Of a stretch of DNA of 64,000 bases, positions 12,578-23,171 are shown in pieces. The position numbers were made by a program, and so were the translations under genes. Source of the DNA: Trifolium pratense (Eukaryota; Streptophyta; Magnoliopsida; Fabales; Fabaceae); NCBI RefSeq assembly GCF_020283565.1, contig NC_060062.1:27092251-27156250 (forward strand). Direction: 5' to 3'. Numbering within the stretch: the stretch's first letter is position 1; every line of letters starts with the position of its first letter. The notes beneath the pieces were generated by a model. It was not told where the DNA came from. It did not search any database and was given only the letters and a program-made list of their open reading frames with translations.

Positions 12578-14124
12578 TAAGATAAACTTCCTGTTAATTA
12601 TATACATTCATTTTACATTATTCAAACCATACCCTTTTCATAAGAACCGTAACAGTTTCACCCATCATATTCAACTAGATACTACATTATTCAAACAAAC
12701 TCACCATGTGATATCCAATATTGATTGATCACAAGATAAATGTTTCATGACCCATCAACATACAACCCAACCATTGTTTTATACATCAATGAAAGAACAA
12801 TGCTTGGAAAACAAAATTTCTAACACAGCTATAAGTAATCCAACATTTGTTTAGAACACTGTACAAATTAAAAAACAATACAAACTTTCAGTACTCGTGT
12901 ATCCCTTTTTGAATCACTTCCAATTGCAACAACTACCAAATATATAAATAGCACAGGTGAAAAGCACTCTTAACTGCAAGAATTCACACGCACAACACCA
13001 TTATTACAAGTACTAGTTTTTGCTGTTTAAACAGCAAAAACACGTACTTGTAGCAGGATCTGACGAGCATTGGCAATACAAAGCTTCAAAGCTTAGCTAT
13101 GGCACAGGACTAGAAAAAAAGACATGCAAATCCAAAGCATGTGATCAATTGGGCAAGTGCAGCATCAGCACCTGAAATGTGGCAACTTGCCTAAAGAACA
13201 CAAACAATGAAAAAAAGTTGTTTCAGAACCCCACAACTTTGCTAATTGCAAGTAAGAAACACTAGACAAAAGTTCAATGAGATCCTTCTAAAGATTTAAT
13301 TTCAAAACTGCAACATTTAAAATTTTCTAAAGGAAGTTAATTAAAAATTCAATGATATTGCAGGAACCTACAGATCAATTTAACCATAAAAACTATGAAC
13401 AGTATCAAAAGCTACTAAGAAATAGTCATAAGATACTGCAAAATAGTTAATATTTAATCATGTTTTACTTGAATCAGTACGATCAAGTTATTTTGTTTTA
13501 TTTTAAATAAAAGTGACACAAGGCTATATAGTGACTTCTGGTTTGCAGCAAGATAAAGGCATCCACATAAAATAAAGGGTATCTAATAAAACTTGATTAT
13601 TGGATTATGCATGTACAAGTACCACTATTAATGAAATATATAGTTGATTCTAAATCCTGGTCGACGTAGGTTCTATCGCATACAAGAGAAACATGGAAAC
13701 CAAAAAGGATGAAAAAAATTGATCAAAAACCCAGATATAGGGTTAAGTACTATGGTTACAAGGAAAACTAGAAGAAAACTATTGCTATTGAGAAAAAACT
13801 GAAATATTGTCTTACAATCTCAAGAAACCACCTTATATTGGATAGAAATCCTATTTTAATTCAAATTATTCCTTGGAATAAATCTATTTCTAGCAAGTAG
13901 TTTACATAAAAAAAGACAAAAATAACATATATTGCTTTGTGTCACTCAAAAAATCCTATTGATTCGACTTCAAATAATCCAGATTCAACTAGTAAAGAGC
14001 CAAATTCAACTATTAGATGCAAGTTCAGTAGTGAAGATAAGAAGTTCAATAGTAGAGTAGTTAGTTATCAAATATTTAAGGCCTAAGAATCAAAATTGTT
14101 ATCCACTCTCCATGCAAAACAGAT
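12578..14124. other. Intergenic region 3' of the stress-protein gene; nothing recognised
   Basis: About 1.5 kb of AT-rich DNA without an open frame of interest. A small perfect hairpin, GTTTTTGCTGTTTAAACAGC, lies near 13016-13041. No RNA gene or repeat family was recognised. Confidence 0.4.
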
Positions 14125-14647
14125 TAGACATGGCAATAAAACTCATACCCGCGGGTACCCGCCCAAACCCTATCCGCTTTGACGGGGAAAATCCGAGTTG
14201 ACTGGGTTTGGGTTCGGGTTTGGGTTTTCCCCAATTTTAAAAGACGGTGTTGGGGCGGGTAATGGGACATTGATACCCACCCCGAACCCGTCCCCAAGCC
14301 CGCCCCGCTTATATTATTTTACCTATTTTAAATTAGAAACCCTTAAAAATCTCTTAAATTACATTCATATGTTTGTTTTTTATTTTTAATTTGAGTATTA
14401 AACAAACCGTTTTCTCTATTTTTTTTCTTTATTTAAACAAATATTGTCGAAATAAAATACTAAAGTACAATCCAAATTCATGTGGGGAAGAGGCGTAATG
14501 GGGATACCCGATCCCCGTTGGGTATGAATTTAGGGTTATACTTTTTATCCCTGCTTGAAATTGGGACGGGTTTGGGGGAGATACCCGAACTTTATGGGTT
14601 TGAGTTTGGGGAGGGCAAAATCCACCCCCGCCCCGTTGCCATGCCTA
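14125..14647. mobile_element. hAT-like non-autonomous element, GC-rich ends
   Basis: The termini are TAGACATGGCAA on the left and, inverted, TAGGCATGGCAA on the right. Both ends are unusually GC-rich for the region, with GGGTA/CCCGC motifs. The flanking octamers AAACAGAT and AATCAGAT match at 7 of 8 positions, the target duplication length of hAT elements. No transposase is visible; the open frame at 14198-14389 is compositional. A single-ended relative may lie near 34440-34560. Confidence 0.65.
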
Positions 14648-14821
14648 AATCAGATTGATCAACAAATGCAAGAGAGATAGACTCCTTAATTCTTGCTCCA
14701 ACATTAACTATGATTGTTTGCTCTCAAATCCTAAACAATATATTCAACAAATTTAAGGGCATATATCATTAACTATGGATAGACTTACTCATTAAAATCA
14801 ATATATCATAGTAGAAGTGTA

Positions 14822-17801
14822 TTAGTTTCCCTTATTGACAACATCCTTTCCTTTGATGATTATGACCGGACACTGAGCATGGTGGGCACAGTAGTTGCTA
14901 ACACTTCCAAGGAACATCCTGCAATAAAAAAGAGGAAGAAGCACTGTGAGTGTCTTAGTCCATATAGTTTCCATTTTTAAAGTTAAATTGTTCAAACCAA
15001 TAAAATATGAAAAATACAAGATTTGATGTAAAATGTAGAGCATTTATCCTAATGTCCAAAATGTAAACGGAAGCAGATCTATATCTGCAGATAAATGACA
15101 AAAGACTAAGAAAAAAGATTAATGATTAAGAAGTTACTTATGAGCCTTTTTAGTTTTTACTATGTAGGCTAGGTCATAGGCCCCTGTAGGCCGGCCTGGC
15201 CTATTCCCACCTCTAAAACCGGCACAACTACATCTTAAGTTTTGATCCTATCTCAATCCCACAAAACCAACTTACAAAGTTAGAATTGCCTAAGCTTAGA
15301 AAATTTTATTTATATTTTACACTATATCTCTAGACAATATTGGACCACAGTGTCTGGCCACTTGATCTAAGTGTGAAAATTTCCAATATCTTCCCTGGTA
15401 CTAGTATTACTTTAGGATCACAGTGTCTGGCTACTTGTCAACATTATCATCATATATAAAGAATAATAAATTGTTCAGATGGTTTTTTTAATGCCATTTT
15501 GTGAAATGTGATGTCCTAATAAAGCTCAAAAATACCATAAATAATGTCAATTGATAGTGTAAATTATTTTTTTGGTCAAGTAGCCTAGTGGCTAGAATTC
15601 CGGCCTTTAAAGGTGAAGTCTAGTGTTCAGGGTTTGAACCCTCGCACTTCCATATATAATGCGATGTCCCTGCCAATTGAGTTAAGCTCACGGGGACAAT
15701 TGCTCGTGTAAATTAATGTGTAGATTTATGGCAATTATCAAAATTTGTCAACAGTCAATTTGTACCTCTTAATAGGTCCAAAAGCTCGAGAGCCAATCAC
15801 AAGCACATCAGCATGCAAATCCTGTACAGTTTCACAAATCTTCTCCTTTGGATCGCCAATAACAACATGGGTGCTGACTTCAGTCTGCTACAAATAGAGA
15901 AAAATCAATCGTAACTAAAAAAAAATGAAATTGGGGGATTCAAACAACACAGTCCTTACCTCTCAAACCCTGATGTTACTCCCCCCCCAAACAACTAAAA
16001 CACCAATTCTCATATATTATGCCAAAATTATAAAATAAAATAAAAAATTGGTTATGCCAAATTCTCATATTATGCGAGTAAACCGGCTTACAATGCTACA
16101 CAAGTAACCAATTCTCATATTATTACTGTTCAATAAACATTCTATGCGAGTAACACAGTTTACAATGTAATCAACATTTGGAAAAATAGATAGCCTAAAT
16201 TGATAGTTAAACACTTAAACCAATCACACTGAATTTGAATTATTGCTAAATAAATAAATAAAATAGATAGCCTAAGAAAACAAAAACAACAAAAAAGACT
16301 TTCTTCATTTTCCATTTGATTTTTTTTTTGTTACATTTATGAATTTAATTTGTATGCACTATAAGTTTTTAAAAAAAGTTACAACACATGCAACAAATTA
16401 CGTATCAATATTACCTATGTGGTGATACATGAATGAATACATCTATGAAACTATTTTACTTGCATACCAATTAAATTAAACTCTTCATATATTTAAATTT
16501 CTAAAGATCTCTGCACCATGAACAGCCTTTTTTTCACAAATTCCAGCGATTGCATATGGAAACACAACAATTATTAAAAAAAAAGGTTTAAATATGATGT
16601 TAGTCGATGTAAATATAACTTTTTTTTTTGTTTTAGTCCCTCTGAATTTTTTTGTTTGGTTCGGTCATACAAAATTCAAAAACGGTTGTTTTTAGTCCCT
16701 AACACCACCTTATTGGGACATGTGGTTCCACGTAGCGTGATTATATATTGGACCTCATATCACTTCAGGACTAAAAACACTAATTTTTTTAATTTGCAAA
16801 CTGAACTCAAACAAAAACACTTGCAGGATTAAAACCAAAAAATGTTATTGTTAGAAATCATGGAATCATAGGGATGAAGATCATAGATGTAAGCAAGATA
16901 GAAAGCATAGGAGTATTCATGAGGAAAATACTCATAAGAATTCATATTAAATGAATATAGATTGATAAAAGAATGAGTAAAATGTACAATGGAGTGACTT
17001 ATTTATAGATCTACTTTGAGTAACTAACTCACTAACTAATCAACTTTCTAATCTCCTAACCAACTTGATACCCTAACAACTAACTCAAGTTGATTAACTA
17101 ACTATCGATATTCTTACCAATTACTTCCTCCGGTCTTAAATATAAGCAAAAGTCAAAATATATTTAGTCTAAATTTGAGCAAAATACGTTTTGACTTTTA
17201 CTTATATTTAAGACCGAAGTATCTTTGTTAATGTTGATATCATTTTTTTTTAGATATACGAACATAAAGTGGAATGACCGGGTGTCCAACCTAGCAATTT
17301 TAGCATTTATGTCAGTTGAGCTAGGATTTGTGGACGATGCTAACTAATATCATATTTAAACCAAAATAAATGAGTAAAAAATTAATTTAACTGTAGAGTT
17401 ACATTGAATTGGGAGCAAATTCCGAAAGCGTGATCAAGTATAGAATCAGTTATTCGCTTCTGGTGAGCTTCAATTGCAGCAGCAAACGCGGGAACTTCGA
17501 GATCACCTAGCAAAAAAGAAGAAGTTGGAATTAGAATGGTGAAAATTGAAAAGGAGAAGTTAAAGGATGAAAGAAAATGTACTGAACTGGGGCCACCGAA
17601 AGGGATAGAACCGGGATTAAGACCGGTGGCGATTGACGGCGGAGATTGAACATGGAAGATGATAAAAGAACCGGCGTTGGTGGAATCGGGTGTAGGTGAT
17701 CGGAGCTTTAGATTTTCTAACGCCCAGCGGAGAGCGTTCATGCTTTCTTCGCTTCCGTCTACAGCTACTACTACTACACCGAGGTTTCCGTATTCAGACA
17801 T
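14822..17801 (-). CDS. Universal stress protein (UspA family), 4 exons, 177 aa
   Basis: Exons on the minus strand are 17588-17801, 17403-17506, 15766-15884 and 14822-14918, joining in frame to 178 codons including TAA. The N-terminus has the family's first strand and helix, VVVAVDGSEESMNALRWAL. Exon 2 gives EVPAFAAAIEAHQKRITDSI, and exons 3-4 give the ATP-binding segment VIGSRAFGPIKRMFLGSVSN. The usual G-2x-G-9x-G(S/T) motif is present except that the second Gly is Ala140 (G137, A140, G150-S151), as I recall in many plant members. Length is typical for soluble single-domain plant USPs. The acceptor of exon 3 is TAG-CAG, so a one-Gln variant starting at 15887 is possible. The introns host a SINE-like element and a Stowaway-like MITE. 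The molecular role is probably nucleotide binding in stress responses; no partner can be inferred. Confidence 0.85.
15567..15705. mobile_element. tRNA-derived SINE-like element with exact 10-bp TSD
   Basis: It contains a box-A-like TAGCCTAGTGG (about 15581) and a box-B-like GGTTTGAACCC (about 15631), the internal RNA polymerase III promoter of tRNA-derived SINEs. It is flanked by exact GTGTAAATTA repeats (15557-15566 and 15706-15715). A T-run stands at the left end rather than an A-tail on the right, so the orientation is ambiguous. It lies in intron 3 of the stress-protein gene. No tRNA cloverleaf is formed. Confidence 0.6.
16585..16850. repeat. Dispersed TTTTAGTCCCT-type repeat
   Basis: The segment has GTTTAAATATG at the left, TTTTAGTCCC twice, a TTATTGGGACATGTGG block and an inverted AGGACTAAAAAC later. 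This layout is shared by abundant legume interspersed elements, and the segment at 40468-41296 is similar in style. The ends are not well defined. It lies in intron 2 of the stress-protein gene. Confidence 0.4.
17122..17221. mobile_element. Stowaway-like MITE (100 bp)
   Basis: The inverted ends are TACTTCCTCCGGTCTTAAAT and the complement of ATTTAAGACCGAAGTA, each with a terminal TA, as expected for Tc1/mariner-type Stowaway elements that duplicate TA. The interior arms pair almost completely. It lies within intron 2 of the universal stress protein gene. Confidence 0.75.
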
Positions 17802-17871
17802 AGCTTTGCTTGATTTGATTTGGTTTGGTTTATTGACTTCCCAGTTCTCCTTCTATCTTTTATCTAGGTAG

Positions 17872-19055
17872 TTAGTTGCTTCCTTTGACTTTCTTTTTGG
17901 AGGTTGCTTTTGTTGATTTTCTTTTGGATTATCTTACTTAATAATAAGTTTTTGTCTCTCTAATATGTACCAAATTTTATTTTTAATTCTACAAATAAAA
18001 AAATTGAATTTTAGTACTCTAAATTTTTAGTTTTTAATTCCTTATTTTTTCAAAAGTTCGCATGTTTCAAATGACTTTTTTCAAAAACATATTATATGAC
18101 TTGTTTGTTTTTGGGTTCTATGAAATTAAAGAAATCATCGTCCATTCAATCACTCAGCAAAAACGTTATCTCAGCTATTGGACAAAGTCAAAATTTACTC
18201 GTTTATTTGGTTGAAGTTGAAGATGACGAATGGGGACTAAAATTAAAAACTGAAAATTTAAAGGGATCAAAGTTCGAAGGAAATTTTTAGATGACTAAAA
18301 ATAAAATTTGATTATTTAAAGAGATTAAAGACATACTTCTTCTACCCCTTATTATAAGAAAATATTTACTTTTTTGGTGCATTTGATTCGTAAGACAACA
18401 AGAACTGGACAGAACAACACATGACAAAACAAGATAATACAGCACAGGACAAAACTGTACCGGATAGATATAGGGTGATAATATTTTTATATTCGAAAAT
18501 AAAATGAATATTTTCGTATTTTTTATAGTTGTACTGTGGACAAAAAGTTGTCCTATGGTTTAGTGAGGGACAAAAAATCTTGTTTTTGTCCTGTCCCTTG
18601 CTACCTTATTTGTCCAGTCTCATAACCAGTTTAAAATCAAATAGGGTACAACAAAAGTTATTCAGTCAAATCCTCTGTTTTTCAGCCGATCAAACACACC
18701 CTTTATGTTTATTGAATGTTTGATGTATTTGATCTATAATATAGACTATATACATCAAACATTATCCATCATTTAAAGAATAACTATGTCTAGATAGTGC
18801 TTCCGTAAAAAAAGTATTAGTTATTTATTATTAAAAATTATACAAAAATTAATGTTTTCTAAATATACATTGAAACAAATCGAACACTTTATATGATAAC
18901 ATTTATCTTTAAAGCATCTCCAATAAGAGTATTAAAGAGAGTATCGTAGGTTAATGATCCGTACTTTAATTTTTTTATCATTGGAGTTTTGTGATACGGT
19001 ACCTTATTTAAGGTATCATATCATCAATTTTATATCATTAATTTCGGTTAAGAAA
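17872..19055. other. Upstream region of the stress-protein gene; no further gene
   Basis: The minus-strand gene starts at 17801, so its promoter lies to the right, roughly 17802-18500. The DNA is AT-rich. An inverted GTACTGTGGACAAAAAGTTG / GGACAAAACTGTACC pairing occurs near 18440-18560. No coding signal was found. Confidence 0.4.
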
Positions 19056-19349
19056 TACTTCATCCTTCCAAAATTATAAGAGAAAAATCTCCACTTTTTT
19101 ATCCCAGGAAAAACAATTTTCAAAAATATTTTTTCCTTAATCTCGTAAAATTAAATGCAAAGTGCATTTAATTTTCTCCCCCTCATCTTTTCTCAATAAT
19201 CAACAACCAATAAAAATTATTTTTACATTTTCTCATGCAACTTATCCCAAGGAAAACCCACAAAAATATATTTCAAATTATCATGTTTTACTTTTCCTTA
19301 ATAAGTGTGATTTTTGTTTTTTCTTTTATAATTTGGGACGGATAGAGTA
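19056..19349. mobile_element. Stowaway-like MITE, 294 bp
   Basis: The ends are TACTTCATCCTTCCAAAATT and the complement of ATTTGGGACGGATAGAGTA, bounded by TA. The interior has TGCAAAGTGCATTTAATTT and AATCAACAACCAATAAAAAT, found again in the element at 41445-41752, so the two are copies of one family. The open frame in each copy is not a gene. Confidence 0.75.
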
Positions 19350-19481
19350 AATATAAAAGGGGACCACTTGCTAATATTAATAATGTATGATATCCAATGT
19401 GGTATCACTATTGGAGCAAAATATATATGAGTTACATAAGTATTAAATGACATTACATGTACCACTTATTAGTAATGTATA

Positions 19482-20195
19482 GGCTTAAATATAGTTTTGG
19501 CCTCCTAAGTTTCACAATTACTTGATTTTGACCCCTCACATTTCAATTGCTTGATTTTAACCCTCTAAGTTTCATAATTGCTTGATTTTAGCCCCCAAGT
19601 TTCAATTGCTCGATTTTGGCCCCCCAAGTTTACCCCATTTTGCATTTGCTAGCCCCCCGTTGACTTTTTTGACTAAAAATTGCTTATGTGACATTTAAAA
19701 AAAATTTAAAATATGTTTTAATTAAAAAAATTTAAAAATAATAATATTTTCTTTTATAAAAATGTATTAAAAATTATTTTTTAATAAAAGGTTTAATAAT
19801 TATTTTTTATTTAAAAAAAAGTTTACAAAGTTTTAAAAAAATAGTTCATAAAATGTTTTTTTTACTTTTTTATATAACAAAATTATTTTACAAACTACAT
19901 ATAATAAGAAAAATATTTTATAATTTAATTTTAAAAAACAATTTGTAATTTATTTATTTTTAAATACTTACTTAATTTTAAAATGCTACATAACCAATTT
20001 TTAATCAAAATATTCAACGGAGAGCTAGCAAATACAAAAGGGGGTAAACTTGGGGGCCAAAATCGAGCAATTGAAACTTGGAGGGCTAAAATCAAGCAAT
20101 TGTGAAACTTAGAGGGTTAAAATCAAGCAATTGAAATGTAGGGGAGCAAAATCAAGCAATTATAAAACTTAGGGGGACAAAACTGCATTTAAGCC
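19482..20195. mobile_element. Mutator-like foldback element with tandem-repeat arms, exact 9-bp TSD
   Basis: A 714-bp element starting GGCTTAAATATAGTTTTGG and ending with the near inverse CAAAACTGCATTTAAGCC. Each arm (about 200 bp) holds roughly five imperfect tandem units of about 35 bp, e.g. AAGTTTCAATTGCTTGATTT followed by TAGCCCCC or similar, inverted in the other arm. The centre (about 19690-20000) is almost pure A/T. Exact TAATGTATA duplications flank it at 19473-19481 and 20196-20204. There is no coding capacity. Confidence 0.85.
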
Positions 20196-20402
20196 TAATG
20201 TATAATACCCAAATTGACATCACAATTAGAGATATCCTTATATATTCGTAAATAAATATGATAAAAGTATGTCATGTGTACATAACACAAAAGTTTTATG
20301 TTAAATATGATGAACTACTTCCAAGATTAAGTGTCTCGCTTGTTACATTTCCTCTATACTTTTTTTTTATTTTTTTTATTTAGGTTTTTACAAAGGTACA
20401 AA

Positions 20403-20574
20403 GGGTCATGCTAACTTAGTATTCGGGGCACTAATTAAGGTAATTAAAATTGATAAATTTTATATTAAAATAAGTATTTTATATATTTTGAAAAAATAGA
20501 TTACACAAGTTCTAAAATTATTTTACTATATTGTTCCTTAATTAGTACTTTAGGGATACTGATTATCATTTTCC
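20403..20574. mobile_element. MITE related to the 281-435 element
   Basis: The arms GGGTCATGCTAACTTAGTAT and, inverted from the right, GGAAAATGATAATCAGTATC share their outer bases with the element at 281-435. Inner GTACTAATTAAGG-type blocks extend the pairing to about 40 bp. No convincing target duplication remains. Confidence 0.55.
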
Positions 20575-20830
20575 TTTTATAATAAATAAATGAATGGATT
20601 CAAGTATTAAAAGATTTGGATCCAAGTGGTAAATAATTGGATGGTTTTGAGATATGGTCTTGGCAGCAAATAAAAAATTTAATAGTTAGGATGAATCTAA
20701 GAATAACTTAAAATATAAAAATACAATTTAGCCTTTTAAGGGAACACTCGATTGTAACCGAGAAAAGTACTTTCTATTCCACAAAAGTCATCATGGTTGG
20801 TCATTATACACAACTTTAAAAAGAAAATTG

Positions 20831-20831
<1 letters not shown>

Positions 20832-20872
<41 letters not shown>
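20832..20872. repeat. (AT)n microsatellite, left flank of the foldback element
   Basis: About 20 uninterrupted AT dinucleotides that run directly into the first base of the next element. The corresponding tract on the right side is short (about 22728-22738). Confidence 0.95.
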
Positions 20873-20874
<2 letters not shown>

Positions 20875-21284
20875 GGTTTTCTAACTTAGACCCTAGTTAG
20901 GTCTAAGTTAGCAAGGTGCACCTTTTCAATTGGACCAAAATACCCATTCTTTTAATTTTTGAAAGAATAGAGCAACAGGGGCATTTCTGTAATTTTACAT
21001 AAAAAAAAAATACTGACACGCGCCCCCACCTTCTTAAAAATTAATAGACGTGGATCCAGTGTCGCGCGCGTACGGAAGGACCATGGTTACAGACCGTTGA
21101 TTTCCATCAGACAGCCAAGATGTGATCTCATTAAGGCTGTCTGATTGATCAGACAGCCCAGATCATCCTACCATCTTGTCTGCGCCACACTAGATTATAA
21201 GCTGGAGAGAGAAAATTTTACTTTTGAAAAAGGCAGCCACGTGTCAGCATATGAATGGGTCTGCGTGATTTTTTCCATTTTATG

Positions 21285-21565
21285 CTTTAAACTCGATTAT
21301 TTCATCGTAAATTAATTTTTTATTTTTTAATTTTTATACCAAAATTCATAATTTTTTTTTCTCTACAAATAGAGACTTGGTTTGTTTGATTTGGACACCG
21401 AAAAAAAAACGCAATTTTTCACTACTTTAAACTCGATTATTTCGTCGTAAATTAATTTTTTATTTTTTATTTTTTATACCAAAATTCATAATTTTTTTTC
21501 CTACAAATAGAGATTTGGTTCGTTCGATTTGGACACCGAAAAAAAAAACGCAATTTTTCACTACC
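21285..21565 (+). repeat. Two direct 140-bp units, left arm of foldback
   Basis: The units start at 21285 and 21425, both with CTTTAAACTCGATTATTTC. They continue through ACCAAAATTCATAATTTTTT, ACAAATAGAGA and TTTGGACACCGAAAAAAAA to CGCAATTTTTCACTAC. Identity between the two is very high by eye, with differences mostly in homopolymer length. Confidence 0.88.
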
Positions 21566-21600
21566 TTAAATGAGATAAAACGATAATTAAAAACTAATGT

Positions 21601-22105
21601 TTGCTTCTGAAACCATTTATCTGGTACAATGGTTTCAGAGAGTTGTAATCTGAAACCATTTTGCTGGTAGAATGGTTTCAGTAAGTTGATTATTAGTTAT
21701 TTGCTTCTGAAACCATTTAGCTTGTAGAATGGTTGCACATAGTTGTATTCTGAAACCATTTTACTGGTAGAATGGTTTCAGTGAGTAATTTATTAATTGT
21801 GTTTGCTTCTGAAACCATTTATCTGGTACAATGGTTTCAGAGAGTTGTAATCTGAAACCATTTTGCTGGTAGAATGGTTTCAGTAAGTAGATTATTAGTT
21901 ATTTGCTTCTGAAACCATTTACCTTGTAGAATGGTTGCACATAGTTGTATTCTGAAACCATTTTACTGGTAGAATGGTTTCAGTGAGTAATTTATTAATT
22001 GTGTTTGCTTCTGAAACCATTTATCTGGTAGAATGGTTTCAGAGAGTTGTAAACTGAAACCATTTTGCTGGTAAAATGGTTTCAGTAAGTTGATTATTAG
22101 TTATT
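21601..22105. repeat. Higher-order array of ten CTGAAACCATT...AATGGTTTCAG hairpin modules
   Basis: Ten successive modules each consist of CTGAAACCATTT, a short NNCTGGTA loop and AATGGTTTCAG (two have GGTTGCAC instead). Four different modules form a 202-bp higher-order unit, with starts at 21601, 21803 and 22005 (two full copies and one half). Spacers between modules are also conserved by position within the unit. Each module can fold into a hairpin of about 11-12 bp. Confidence 0.9.
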
Positions 22106-22118
22106 TGATGAGATTAAG

Positions 22119-22400
22119 GTAGTGAAAAATTGAGTTTTTTTTTCTGTGTCCAAATCAAACGAACCAAGTCTCTATTTGTAGAGAAAAAAAAATTATGAAT
22201 TTTGGTATAAAAAATAAAAAATAAAAAATTAATTTACGACGAAATAATCGAGTTTAAAGTAGTGAAAAATTGCGTTTTTTTTTTCGGTGTCCAAATCAAA
22301 CAAACCAAGTCTCTATTTGTAGAGAAAAAAAAATTATGAATTTTGGTATAAAAATTAAAAAATAAAAAATTAATTTACGACGAAATAATCGAGTTTAAAG
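22119..22400 (-). repeat. Two inverted 140-bp units, right arm of foldback
   Basis: Reverse-complement copies of the left-arm units, starting GTAGTGAAAAATTGAG and GTAGTGAAAAATTGCG and ending in GAAATAATCGAGTTTAAAG. Together with 21285-21565 they would pair into a stem of about 280 bp. Confidence 0.88.
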
Positions 22401-22739
22401 TATAAAATGAAAAAAAATTAACGCAGCCAATTAAAATGTGACACGTGGCCTTTCCTTTTTAAAAGCTTTCTCTCTCCGCGTGTGGCCTTCACCCACACGC
22501 GCCTGTCGGCGCGTGTGATGCACGCGCTTGGCTTTTGTCAAATAACGCGCTGCCACGTGTCCTGGGGGGGAAAAAAGAAGTGGGGGGTGCGTGTACTGTT
22601 GCGTAAAATTACAGAAGTGCCCCTGTTGCTCTATTCTTCCAAAAAAATAAAAAATGGGTATTTTTGTCCAACTCAAAAGGTGCACCTTGCTAATTTAGAC
22701 CCAACTGGGTCTAAATTAGCAGCCCCCTATATATATATA

Positions 22740-23137
22740 GAGTCAGGATCCGTTGACACCAACTAGTTTGACACCAAATGTTACACCTTTCAATAACGTT
22801 TTAACCGATATAAATTTTATAAAATCCACCGTTGGATTGAAAGTTTACATCATATAGATCATTTGTGTAAAATTTCAAATAAATCCAAAATCATTTGATA
22901 TGTTATTGAGATACATCAAAATTAACGGTTTTTGTATTTTTTTAAATGCCGTTAATCTTTATGTGTCTCAATAGCATATCAAATGATTTTGGATTTGTCT
23001 GAAATTTTACACAAATGATCTATATGATGTAAACTTTCAATCCAACGGTGGATTTTATAAAATTTATATCGGTTAAAACGTTATTGAGAGGTGTAACATT
23101 TGGTGTCAAACTAGTTGGTGTCAACGGATCCTGACTC
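22740..23137. mobile_element. 398-bp palindromic MITE inside (TA)n
   Basis: The element starts GAGTCAGGATCCGTTGACAC and ends with the exact reverse complement. The arms pair over about 190 bp with few mismatches around a short ATTAACGGTTTTTGTA centre. Both sides are TA repeats (about 22728-22738 and 23138-23161). The element at 54000-54365 shares the inner blocks (GATTGAAAGTTTA, ATGTTATTGAGA, CAAATGATTTT) but has different ends. Confidence 0.85.
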
Positions 23138-23140
23138 ATA

Positions 23141-23161
<21 letters not shown>
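23138..23161. repeat. (AT)n microsatellite
   Basis: About 12 AT dinucleotides that immediately follow the palindromic MITE, continuing the same simple-sequence tract that flanks the two elements to the left. Confidence 0.9.

Positions 23162-23171
<10 letters not shown>

Larger units (their letters stand above)
20873..22727. mobile_element. 1.85-kb non-autonomous foldback element with nested palindromes
   Basis: Terminal inverted repeats of about 130 bp: both ends carry TTAGCAAGGTGCACCTTTT, then a TACCCATT block, then TAGAGCAACAGGGGCA. The outermost bases form a smaller palindrome (CTAACTTAGACC ... GGTCTAAGTTAG on the left; CTAATTTAGACC ... GGTCTAAATTAG on the right). Inside are two non-homologous GC-rich spacers (about 21010-21260 and 22415-22590), then two direct 140-bp units (21285-21565) mirrored by two inverted copies (22119-22400), and in the centre a higher-order array of hairpin modules (21601-22105). 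No open frame resembles a transposase. It is embedded in (TA)n DNA, so a target duplication cannot be read. It resembles Micron-type or foldback elements in architecture, but I cannot name the family. Confidence 0.8.

Noticed and set aside
12375..12607. Overlapping open frames on both strands
   Set aside because: They result from the inverted-repeat symmetry of the MITE at 12368-12577.
15570..15650. tRNA gene suggested by A- and B-box-like motifs
   Set aside because: No cloverleaf or acceptor stem forms, and the segment is bounded by target duplications, so it is a SINE-like repeat. The same applies to 26291-26446.
21601..22105. Regular repeats with spacers resembling a CRISPR array
   Set aside because: The repeats are palindromic modules in a higher-order tandem array within a plant foldback element, the spacers are themselves repeated, and the genome is eukaryotic.
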